Assembly: GCF_011753055.1 (NCBI RefSeq)
Contig: NZ_VWWJ01000045.1
Location: forward strand, 1-40,437
From: Burkholderia sp. Ax-1719
GTDB lineage: Bacteria > Pseudomonadota > Gammaproteobacteria > Burkholderiales > Burkholderiaceae
Direction: 5' to 3'
DNA length: 40,437 bases
This document shows, one piece after another, positions 16,466-23,231 of the stretch; the first letter of the stretch is position 1; every line of letters begins with the position of its first letter. Position numbers and translations under genes: made by a program. A model generated the notes under the pieces. That model was not told the origin of the DNA. It ran no database searches and saw nothing but the letters and a program-made list of their open reading frames with translations.

Positions 16466-17491
16466 ATGTCCAGTTTCAATATTGCGCTGAATTTCGAGGA
16501 TGGCGTTACGCGCTTCATCGAATGCAAGGCCGGCGAGAAAGTCCTCGACGCGGCATTTCGCGCCCGCATCAATCTGCCGATGGATTGTTCCGACGGCGTG
16601 TGCGGCACCTGCAAATGCAAGGCCGAAAGCGGCAACTATGACCTTGGCGACGACTATATCGAAGACGCCCTGAGCGACGATGAAAAAGACGGCGGTCTCG
16701 TGCTCACGTGCCAGATGGTGCCGCAAAGCGATTGCGTCATTGCGGTGCCGGCCTCGTCGGCGGTATGCAAGACGGGGCAAAGCAAATGCGCCGCGAAAGT
16801 CGCAAAGATCGAATTGCATAACGACGCGGCGGTCGTGCTGGAATTGGACGTCGAAGAAAACGCCCCCGTGTTTCTGCCGGGCCAGTACGTGAATATCGAC
16901 GTGCCCGGCAGCGCTCAGCATCGCTCGTATTCGTTTTCATCGGCGCCTGGCGATTCGAAGCTCAGCTTTCTCATCAAGAAGATTCCCGGCGGCGTGATGA
17001 GCAGCTGGCTCGAAGCTGCAAAGACGGGCGACAAGCTCGAACTGATCGGGCCGCTTGGCAGCTTTTATTTGCGTGACGTGCAGCGCCCGTTGCTGTTTCT
17101 CGCGGGCGGCACGGGGCTCGCGCCGTTTCTCTCGATGCTGGAAGTGCTGGCGCGCGCGAATTCGCAGCAGAAGGTGCATCTGATCTATGGCGTGACGCGC
17201 GATCTCGATCTCGTGCAGGTCGAAGCTATTGAAGCCTATACGGCGAAGCTGGCCAATTTCAGCTTCAGCACCGTGGTGGCGGACGAAGCGTCGAATCATC
17301 CGCGCAAAGGCTGGGTCACGCAGCATATTCCCGCCGATGCCCTCAACGATGGCGATGTCGACGTGTATCTGTGTGGACCGCCGCCGATGGTCGATGCGGT
17401 GCGCAAGCATTTCGACGATAACGGCGTGAAGCCCAACAGCTTCCACTACGAAAAATTCACGCCCAACGTCGCACCGAAGGCGGCAGCATGA
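16466..17491 (+). CDS. benC: Benzoate 1,2-dioxygenase electron-transfer (reductase) component
   Basis: A 341-residue reductase that passes electrons from NADH to the BenA Rieske centre. The N-terminal plant-type ferredoxin domain has ligands in CSDGVCGTC and LTCQ. A flavin domain follows (RSYSFSS near residue 155), then an NAD domain (GGTGLAPFLSML, YLCGPPPMVDAV). ATG 16466 has GGAGGAGG upstream. Its last four bases overlap benD. Length and domain order match BenC. Confidence 0.95.
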   Translation: MSSFNIALNFEDGVTRFIECKAGEKVLDAAFRARINLPMDCSDGVCGTCKCKAESGNYDLGDDYIEDALSDDEKDGGLVLTCQMVPQSDCVIAVPASSAVCKTGQSKCAAKVAKIELHNDAAVVLELDVEENAPVFLPGQYVNIDVPGSAQHRSYSFSSAPGDSKLSFLIKKIPGGVMSSWLEAAKTGDKLELIGPLGSFYLRDVQRPLLFLAGGTGLAPFLSMLEVLARANSQQKVHLIYGVTRDLDLVQVEAIEAYTAKLANFSFSTVVADEASNHPRKGWVTQHIPADALNDGDVDVYLCGPPPMVDAVRKHFDDNGVKPNSFHYEKFTPNVAPKAAA

Positions 17492-18264
17492 GCGCACAAC
17501 GTTTTGCGGGCAAAGTGCTGGTCGTCACCGGCGCAGCGCAGGGCATCGGGCGCGGCGTGGCGCTGCGGGCGGCGGCGGAAGGCGGCAAGGTGCTGTTCGT
17601 CGACCGTGCCGATTTCGTGGCCGAAGTCGCGGCTGAAGCAGGCGGCGATCACACTGCAGGTTTCGTCGCGGACCTCGAAACCTACGAAGGTGCGCGCGCA
17701 ACCATGGCATTCGCCGTGGAGAAGTTCGGCGGCATCGACATTCTGATCAACGGCGTGGGCGGCGCGATCCGCATGCGTCCGTTTGCGGAGTTCGAGCCCG
17801 AGCAGATCGACGCGGAAATCCGCCGCTCGCTCATGCCCACGCTTTACACCTGTCACGCGGTGCTGCCGCATCTGCTGGCGCGCGGCGGCGGCACTATCGT
17901 CAATATCTCGTCGAATGCCACGCGCGGGATTCGCCGCGTGCCGTATTCGGCGGCGAAGGGTGGTGTGAATGCGATTACGCAGGCGCTGGCGATGGAGTAC
18001 GCGGAACACAATATCCGCGTAGTGGCGACGGCGCCGGGCGGCACCAGCGCGCCGCCGCGCCGCGTGCCGCGCAATGCCGCAGGCGATAGCGAACAGGAAA
18101 AAGCGTGGATGAACGAAGCCGTTCATCAGGTAACCGAATCGACCTTTTTCAAGCGCTATGGCAGCATCGACGAGCAGGTCGCGCCGATCCTGTTCCTCGC
18201 GTCGGACGAAGCGAGCTATATCACCGGCTCGGTATTGGCGGTGGCAGGCGGCGATACGGGTTGA
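17488..18264 (+). CDS. benD: Benzoate cis-diol (1,2-dihydroxycyclohexadiene carboxylate) dehydrogenase
   Basis: A 258-residue short-chain dehydrogenase with TGAAQGIGRG (NAD binding) and the catalytic YSAAKGG. The stretch APGGTSAPPRRVPRN is typical of BenD rather than of general SDRs. It oxidises and decarboxylates the benzoate cis-diol to catechol, the substrate of CatA. The start overlaps benC by four bases (ATGA). It is the last gene of the array and converges with the LysR regulator 26 bp away, with no clear terminator between. Confidence 0.94.
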   Translation: MSAQRFAGKVLVVTGAAQGIGRGVALRAAAEGGKVLFVDRADFVAEVAAEAGGDHTAGFVADLETYEGARATMAFAVEKFGGIDILINGVGGAIRMRPFAEFEPEQIDAEIRRSLMPTLYTCHAVLPHLLARGGGTIVNISSNATRGIRRVPYSAAKGGVNAITQALAMEYAEHNIRVVATAPGGTSAPPRRVPRNAAGDSEQEKAWMNEAVHQVTESTFFKRYGSIDEQVAPILFLASDEASYITGSVLAVAGGDTG

Positions 18265-18290
18265 CCCGTGAGCCAAAGAGCCCCTGAAAA

Positions 18291-19229
18291 TCAGCCTTTT
18301 TTGGCGTGAGCCTCGCGATCGGTCGGCGCGAGGTACGCCATGCCTTGCTCGTCGTAGAGGTCGTAAATCAGTTGCAGCATGCGCTGCAGATCCTCGGATT
18401 CGTCGAGCATGCGCATGCTCATGATGATTGGCGACACCAGATTGGCGTCGTCGAGATCCTTGTAGAGGACGTCGTCGCGCTTGAGGCCGTAGACGCTCTT
18501 CGGCACGATCGAAATCCCTTCTCCCGCCGCCACGAGGCCCAGCGCCACCTGCAATTCGCGCGTCTCCAGCACGCGGCCCGGCTTGAGCGCGCGATCGTGA
18601 AAGGCCGCCAGCACCTGATCCGCGTAACTGGGGCGCGGCGACTTCGGGAAAATAATCAGCGTTTCGTTGAGCAGGTCGTGCAGCGACAGTTCGGCTTTCG
18701 CGTCGCCCAGCGCATGGCCCTGCGGTAGCGCCACGATCATGCGCTCCTCGCGCAGCACCACGCGGCGGATGCTCGGATCGTCCAGCCGGATGCGCCCAAA
18801 TCCCACGTCGATACGGCCTTCCTTGAGCGCCTTGATCTGGTCCATCGTCGACATTTCGTTCAGGCTCAATTCGACCTCGGCATGCTGCTGCCGATAGCGC
18901 CGGATGATTTTCGGCAGCATCCCGTATAGCGTCGAGCCGACGAAACCCACCGACAGATTGCGCTCGATCTTGCCGACCCGGCGCGTCATCGATTCGAGTT
19001 CCGCGGTTTGTGCGAGCAGCTGTGAGGCGTGCTGATAGAAGAAGCGTCCGGTATCGGTGAGCTTGAGCGGGCGCGAATTGCGCTCAAATAGCTGCACGCC
19101 GAGGATTTCCTCGAGCTGCTGGATCTGTCGGCTCAGCGGCGGCTGCGCGATATGCAGCCGTTGCGCCGCGCGCGTGAAGCTGCGCTCTTCGGCGACGGCC
19201 ACGAAGTAGCGAAGATGGCGCAACTCCAT
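18291..19229 (-). CDS. LysR-type activator of the ben/cat genes, BenM/CatM/CatR family
   Basis: A 312-residue LysR regulator whose start (MELRHLRYFVAVAEERSFTRAA, LHIAQPPLSRQIQQLEE) is that of the BenM/CatM/CatR/ClcR group. Other stretches recall this group, namely VGFVGSTLYGMLPKIIR, LKEGRIDVGFGR and LGLVAAGEGISIVP. These proteins respond to cis,cis-muconate and, in BenM, also benzoate. It is convergent to benD rather than divergent from catB as catR or catM often is. A matching operator lies in front of catB and a near-match precedes this gene, so it probably activates catBCA and controls itself. BenM and CatR cannot be separated by eye, so no symbol is given. Confidence 0.88.
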   Translation of the reverse strand: MELRHLRYFVAVAEERSFTRAAQRLHIAQPPLSRQIQQLEEILGVQLFERNSRPLKLTDTGRFFYQHASQLLAQTAELESMTRRVGKIERNLSVGFVGSTLYGMLPKIIRRYRQQHAEVELSLNEMSTMDQIKALKEGRIDVGFGRIRLDDPSIRRVVLREERMIVALPQGHALGDAKAELSLHDLLNETLIIFPKSPRPSYADQVLAAFHDRALKPGRVLETRELQVALGLVAAGEGISIVPKSVYGLKRDDVLYKDLDDANLVSPIIMSMRMLDESEDLQRMLQLIYDLYDEQGMAYLAPTDREAHAKKG

Positions 19230-19285
19230 GTTCCAACCTCTGGGATATTGATTCGTTACAAAAGGGCGCTCAGACGCATCTCATT

Positions 19286-19300
19286 ATACCTGCGAGGCAT
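19286..19300 (-). promoter_or_regulatory. Near-consensus BenM/CatM site upstream of the LysR gene
   Basis: ATAC, seven bases, GCAT: one mismatch from ATAC-N7-GTAT, centred about 64 bp before the LysR start codon. It could serve autoregulation. It lies about 28 bp from the MarR palindrome, so the two regulators may interfere. Confidence 0.4.
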
Positions 19301-19327
19301 GGTGTTTCATGGCGTCACCGTCCCAAT

Positions 19328-19350
19328 AATAGTTGAAATTTTCAACTATT
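19328..19350 (+). promoter_or_regulatory. MarR-type palindromic operator
   Basis: AATAGTTGAAA and its exact reverse complement flank a single T: a perfect 11-bp-arm inverted repeat. It lies about 70 bp upstream of the likely TTG start of the MarR gene. The size, symmetry and AT-rich character fit a MarR operator. It is also close to the divergent LysR gene, which it might affect. Confidence 0.7.
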
Positions 19351-19419
19351 TGTCTATACTCCGATGCGTCGTCGGCCAGGTTTCAACCTTCATCCGGCTT
19401 TCATCTTTGGAGCGCGCTC

Positions 19420-19863
19420 TTGTCTTCCGGCTTGCATCCCGGCTTTCTCACCTTCAGGCTCGATCTCGCGAGCGCGCTGCTGAGCGAGCGCGCCAATGCG
19501 ATCTACCGCGAGCGGTGGGGCCTGGACGTGCGAGCGCTGCGCGTGCTGCGGCTCGTCTGCGCCGAAACGGGCATCACGCCCAAGACCGTTTCGCAGCGCG
19601 CGTTGATCGAGAAAACGCTGCTGTCGAAAACGCTCGCCGAACTTGAAGCGCGCGGCCTGATCGTGCGCGATACCCACGCGCAGGACCGCCGCAGCATCGC
19701 GCTGAGCGGCACGCCCGAGGGCGTCGACGTGGCGCAGGCATCGGCGAAAGTCGGCGCGGATCTGGAAGGCGAACTGGCCGCTGCCTTGACGGCGAACGAA
19801 CGCAAGACGCTCGACCGTCTGCTCGAAAAGCTTTCGGACAGCTTGCTCAACGGCGCGGCCTAG
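19420..19863 (+). CDS. MarR family transcriptional regulator
   Basis: A 147-residue winged-helix protein. The MarR core is visible: LDVRALRVLRLVCAETG, TVSQRALIEKTLLSKTLAELEARGLIVR (recognition helix), then the wing DTHAQDRRSIALSGT. I chose TTG 19420 because GGAG sits 7 bp upstream. The frame can be extended to 19333, but that start lies inside the palindromic operator. It precedes an M20D amidohydrolase gene by 45 bp and probably represses that gene and itself. MarR proteins often bind aromatic acids, which would suit its place beside the benzoate genes. Confidence 0.8.
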   Translation: MSSGLHPGFLTFRLDLASALLSERANAIYRERWGLDVRALRVLRLVCAETGITPKTVSQRALIEKTLLSKTLAELEARGLIVRDTHAQDRRSIALSGTPEGVDVAQASAKVGADLEGELAAALTANERKTLDRLLEKLSDSLLNGAA

Positions 19864-19908
19864 CCCGTGCGCCCTCGATCGGCAAGCCCCACAATCCCAG
19901 GAGTCACC

Positions 19909-21201
19909 ATGACCAGATTGATCGATACGCTCGCGCCCGCCATCGGCGCGCTGTTGCCTGAACTGGAGACGATCTACAAGGACCTGCACGAGCATCCGGA
20001 ACTCTCGATGCAGGAATTCCGTACCGCGAAGATCGTCGCCGATTACGTGGAAAAACTCGGCTACGAGGTCACGCGCGAAGTCGGCGTGACGGGCGTGGTT
20101 GCAATCCTGCGCAACGGCGCGGGCCCGGTCGTGATGCTGCGCGCCGATATGGATGCGCTGCCGATGGCCGAAGACACCGGCCTGCCGTACGCCAGCAAGG
20201 TGGTGACAAAAGACGAGGACGGCGTGCAGGTGGGCGTGGCGCATAGCTGCGGGCACGACATGCATGTGACCTGGCTGCTGGGCGTCGCACGCCTGATGGC
20301 CGAGCATCGCGGCGCCTGGAACGGCACGCTCATGGCGGTATTCCAGCCCGGCGAGGAAGTGGGGCGCGGGGCGCGCAGCATGGTCGACGACGGCATGATC
20401 ACGCGCTTCCCGAAACCCGACGTGATCTTGGGCCAGCACGTGATGGTGGGCGCGGCGGGCACGGTGGGGTATCGCAGCGGCACGATTCTTTCGGCGGGCG
20501 ACAGCCTCAAGGTCAAACTGTTCGGGCGCGGATCGCACGGGTCGCAGCCGCAGACTTCGATCGATCCGGTGATCATGGCGGCGTCCACTACGCTGCGTTT
20601 GCAGACCATCGTGTCGCGCGAAATCTCGCCGCGCGACAGCGCCGTGCTGACGATCGGCAGCCTGCAGGCTGGCACCAAGGAAAACATCATCCCCGACGAC
20701 GCTACGCTCAAGCTCAACGTGCGCACCTACGATGAAGACGTGCGCGAGTACATGCTGGGCGCGATCCGCCGCATCTGCTGCGCCGAATGCACGGCGTCCA
20801 ACGCGCCGCGCGAGCCGGAGTTCACCACGCTCTCCAGCTACCCGCTGACCGTCAACGACGACGCCACCACGGAGCGTCTGCGCACGGCCTTCGAAGCGCA
20901 GTTCGGCGAGCGCGCGTACGAGACGGAACCGGCGGCGGCCAGCGAAGACTTCAGCGTGTTCGGCCGCGAGTGGGGCGTGCCTTACGCGTTCTGGTTCATC
21001 GGCGGCACTGACCGCGAGGTGTTCGAAAAAGCCCGCGCAGAAAAGAAGATCAACCAGATTCCGAGCAATCACTCGCCGCGTTTCGCGCCGGTGATCGACC
21101 CGACGCTGCGCACCGGCCTGGAAGCGATGCTCTGCGCAGCGGGCGCATGGCTGGGCCACGACGCCGCAGCAGCGGATCAACCGATGAGCGAGGCGGCGTG
21201 A
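19909..21201 (+). CDS. M20D amidohydrolase (hippurate hydrolase / N-acyl amino acid amidohydrolase type)
   Basis: A 430-residue M20D enzyme. Motifs are LHEHPELSMQE, LRADMDALPMAEDTGLPYAS, SCGHDMHVTWLLG (Cys and His metal ligands), FQPGEEVGRGARSM (Glu base and ligand), GRGSHGSQP in the lid domain, and the late SNHSPRFAP (His). The family hydrolyses N-acyl amino acids, including N-benzoylglycine. ATG 19909 follows CCAGGAG. It is preceded by a MarR gene and lies next to the ben cluster, so a role in releasing benzoate or another aromatic acid from an amino acid conjugate is a reasonable inference. The substrate itself is not readable. Confidence 0.85.
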   Translation: MTRLIDTLAPAIGALLPELETIYKDLHEHPELSMQEFRTAKIVADYVEKLGYEVTREVGVTGVVAILRNGAGPVVMLRADMDALPMAEDTGLPYASKVVTKDEDGVQVGVAHSCGHDMHVTWLLGVARLMAEHRGAWNGTLMAVFQPGEEVGRGARSMVDDGMITRFPKPDVILGQHVMVGAAGTVGYRSGTILSAGDSLKVKLFGRGSHGSQPQTSIDPVIMAASTTLRLQTIVSREISPRDSAVLTIGSLQAGTKENIIPDDATLKLNVRTYDEDVREYMLGAIRRICCAECTASNAPREPEFTTLSSYPLTVNDDATTERLRTAFEAQFGERAYETEPAAASEDFSVFGREWGVPYAFWFIGGTDREVFEKARAEKKINQIPSNHSPRFAPVIDPTLRTGLEAMLCAAGAWLGHDAAAADQPMSEAA

Positions 21202-21203
21202 GC

Positions 21204-21926
21204 ATGGCATTGGGCGCGCACGTTAGCGCGCATATGAACGCCCACACCGCGTACACGGCGCTCGATCTCATCGGCACCTTTGCCTTTGCGATCTCGGGCG
21301 CTGTTGCGGCGCGGCAGCGGCGGCTGGATCTGTTCGGCATCCTCGTCGTGACCTTCATGGTGGCGTGCGGCGGCGGTATCGTGCGCGATGTCTGTATCGG
21401 CGCGATTCCGCCTGCGGGGCTGTCGAACTGGGCCTATATGGCGGTGACGGTGCTGGCCGCGCTGCTGACCATCGTCGCCTATCCGCAGGTGCGGCGGCTG
21501 CGTCATCCGGTGTTGTTCTTCGACGCGATCGGCCTTGGCCTGTTCGCGGTGGCGGGCGCGCAAAAGACGTGGATCTGGACCGATAGCGCGGAAACGGCCA
21601 TCGTGCTCGGCATGGTGAGCGCGGTGGGCGGCGGCGTGCTGCGCGACATCATGTTGTCGCGTGTGCCGGCGATCCTGGAGCGCGAGATTTACGCGTCGGC
21701 GGCGCTGCTGGGTGCGGCGTTGCAGGTCGGGCTGACGTATATGGACTGGTCGACGTTCTGGACGCCGTGGGTTGCGACGCTTGGCTGCGTGGCGCTGCGT
21801 CTGGCTTCCCTGTATTTCGGCTGGCGTTTGCCGGTGTTCCATTCGCGCGAGGTCAAGAAGCGGATTCGCGCGATGGAGCAGGAAGCGTTGGAGGCCGGCG
21901 AGGATGCGCGGCACGACGGGCGCTAG
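21204..21926 (+). CDS. TRIC-family / YicG-like (UPF0126) inner-membrane protein
   Basis: A 240-residue protein with about seven membrane segments and an internal duplication. The signature GGGIVRD near residue 55 recurs as GGGVLRD near residue 145, one copy in each three-helix half, as in bacterial TRIC-type cation channels. A role as a small-cation or glycine-related channel is reported for some relatives; here it is unknown. ATG 21204 is two bases after the amidohydrolase stop with GAGGCG upstream; ATG 21234 is an alternative. The tight spacing suggests co-transcription with the amidohydrolase. Confidence 0.85.
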   Translation: MALGAHVSAHMNAHTAYTALDLIGTFAFAISGAVAARQRRLDLFGILVVTFMVACGGGIVRDVCIGAIPPAGLSNWAYMAVTVLAALLTIVAYPQVRRLRHPVLFFDAIGLGLFAVAGAQKTWIWTDSAETAIVLGMVSAVGGGVLRDIMLSRVPAILEREIYASAALLGAALQVGLTYMDWSTFWTPWVATLGCVALRLASLYFGWRLPVFHSREVKKRIRAMEQEALEAGEDARHDGR

Positions 21927-21952
21927 ATGCGCCGTGCGTGCCGTGAAAAGCC

Positions 21953-22480
21953 TTAGAACGTGATATCCGCCGTTCGTACGGCGCTAATGCGCGGCCCAAA
22001 GCTGCGCATGCTCGACAGCGTCTGGTTGTGGTGCTCGCGAATCGTCGCTGCCGTGGCGTGCGATTTGTCGTGCGTGGTGTGCGCATCGGCGACGAGCGTC
22101 ACCGTGAAACCGTTGGCGGCGGCGCGGCGCGTGGTCGTATCGACGCAGAATTCCGTGGCGTAGCCGCAGATCACCACATGTTTGATCGCGTGCTCTTCAA
22201 GCAGCGCGCCCAGCGCCGTGTTCAGGAACGAATCGGGCGTGCGCTTGCTCACAAAATAGTCGCTGGCCTGCGCTTGCGCGGCATCGGCGATTTTCCAGGC
22301 TTCGCTGCCGGGCGCGAGTTCTTCGTCCTCGTGCTGGATGAAGACCACCGGCACGCGGGCGGCGCGGGCGCGCTCCGTCAACTGAAAGACGTTGGCGGAG
22401 ATAGCGGCCGCGTCGCCCGGCAGCGGATCGGTGGCGACTAGTCCGTTCTGGAAATCGATGACGAGCAATGCAGTAGTCAT
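21953..22480 (-). CDS. Isochorismatase-like cysteine hydrolase
   Basis: A 175-residue protein of the isochorismatase/nicotinamidase-related superfamily. The catalytic triad is visible: Asp in LLVIDFQNG, Lys in VSKRTPDSF, and Cys in GYATEFCVDTT preceded by a cis-peptide-type VICGYA. Members hydrolyse amides, ureas or the vinyl ether of isochorismate; the substrate here is unknown. The ATG at 22480 lies inside the left direct repeat. The 3' end of a transporter gene lies just upstream, but the intact transporter is 4.1 kb away. Before the island inserted, this gene was probably second in a transporter-hydrolase operon. Confidence 0.87.
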   Translation of the reverse strand: MTTALLVIDFQNGLVATDPLPGDAAAISANVFQLTERARAARVPVVFIQHEDEELAPGSEAWKIADAAQAQASDYFVSKRTPDSFLNTALGALLEEHAIKHVVICGYATEFCVDTTTRRAAANGFTVTLVADAHTTHDKSHATAATIREHHNQTLSSMRSFGPRISAVRTADITF

Positions 22481-22590
22481 AAAACAGTTCCCCTGGAAAG
22501 AGCCGATTCTATCTGCTCGCTTTCTCCTGAAACAGCGCCAGCCCCACCAGGCTGACAATTCCACATCCCAGCACGTACCACGCGGGCGCG
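22411..22590. repeat. Left direct repeat of the island
   Basis: Aligned by hand, this copy is roughly 85-88% identical to 26503-26688. The last 33 bases, ending CGCGGGCGCG, match almost exactly, and similarity stops abruptly after them. It holds the functional start of the isochorismatase-like gene and a detached 3' end of the transporter gene. Confidence 0.85.
22509..22590 (-). pseudogene. Detached 3' fragment of the MHS transporter gene
   Basis: Read on the minus strand, it encodes APAWYVLGCGIVSLVGLALF then QEKASR and a stop. This is the last 26 or so residues of the transporter at 26607-27914, with two or so substitutions. It ends 28 bp before the hydrolase start, which shows the original spacing of the two genes. 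It has no start of its own. Confidence 0.8.
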
Positions 22591-22734
22591 AACAGCAAGC
22601 CGCCAGCGTCGTCGTCGCCACGCTCACCAACGAGAGGGCCGCACGCGCGGCTCACGATGGACTTACACTCGGCTGGATGAACGACGAAACCGCCGGGCAA
22701 TGGGCCGCCAACCAGCCGAGCGTACAGCAACAAC

Positions 22735-23229
22735 CTAAGAGCAGCCTAGCGCGCTGCTGTCGTCGCACTTAAGTCGATCTAAGAGCTTGGACATATTGTC
22801 TACAACTTTGGATTGGCATTTGATCTGTACCTCGTCCCCCTCATTTCGAGATACGGCTACACCGTATCTAGGCACTGGAGACTCAGTTGCATCGTAGTTT
22901 CGAAATATTGAATATTTATAATCTGACTTGATGAATGAGACTCGCGTATATTCAACGCTCGGTCGAAAGTAGTGATTGTATAAAAAATCATTCCCATTGC
23001 TCGCTGTTGCTACATAAGACATTTCTATTTTTCCGGGGGATCCAAATCTGTAAGTTATAGTTTGAGGGTGGTTGTTCATGCATAAAGCGACTGACTTTGA
23101 TTTTGAAGTGGAGCACGAAAAAATCACCGTCTCTGCAGAGGAGCATAATGAGGGCGTGGCTTGAGTTGCATCACATATTGCGAAAAAAAATAAAATTACA
23201 ATCTTTGATAATTTTTTTTGTGAATGCAT
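22735..23229 (-). CDS. Small secreted protein, candidate periplasmic immunity protein
   Basis: A 164-residue protein with an apparent signal peptide (KKLSKIVILFFFAICDATQA). The mature part is cysteine-rich (LCSSAETVIFSC, SVALCMNN, later IKCQ, LKCDD and a C-terminal GCS), consistent with oxidised periplasmic folding. It is strikingly AT-rich compared with every neighbour. The ATG is two bases after the stop of the large lytic protein and has an AGGGAT-type site inside that gene. A secreted protein tightly coupled to a cell-wall-degrading enzyme is the normal pattern for a T6SS effector's immunity protein. I recall uncharacterised proteins of similar pattern (ExxxFSC, then YRFG) but cannot name a family. 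Function is inference. Confidence 0.7.
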   Translation of the reverse strand: MHSQKKLSKIVILFFFAICDATQATPSLCSSAETVIFSCSTSKSKSVALCMNNHPQTITYRFGSPGKIEMSYVATASNGNDFLYNHYFRPSVEYTRVSFIKSDYKYSIFRNYDATESPVPRYGVAVSRNEGDEVQIKCQSKVVDNMSKLLDRLKCDDSSALGCS

Positions 23230-23231
23230 TT

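Noticed and set aside
19333..19419. Longer MarR start at 19333
   Set aside because: This TTG lies inside the palindromic operator and has no ribosome site. TTG 19420 has GGAG at good spacing.
19390..21210. Antisense open frame of about 600 codons opposite marR and the M20D gene
   Set aside because: It has biased composition and no motifs, and both sense genes have clear catalytic or DNA-binding motifs.
22392..22772. Plus-strand open frame across the left repeat
   Set aside because: It is antisense to the hydrolase start and the transporter relic, with no recognisable domain.
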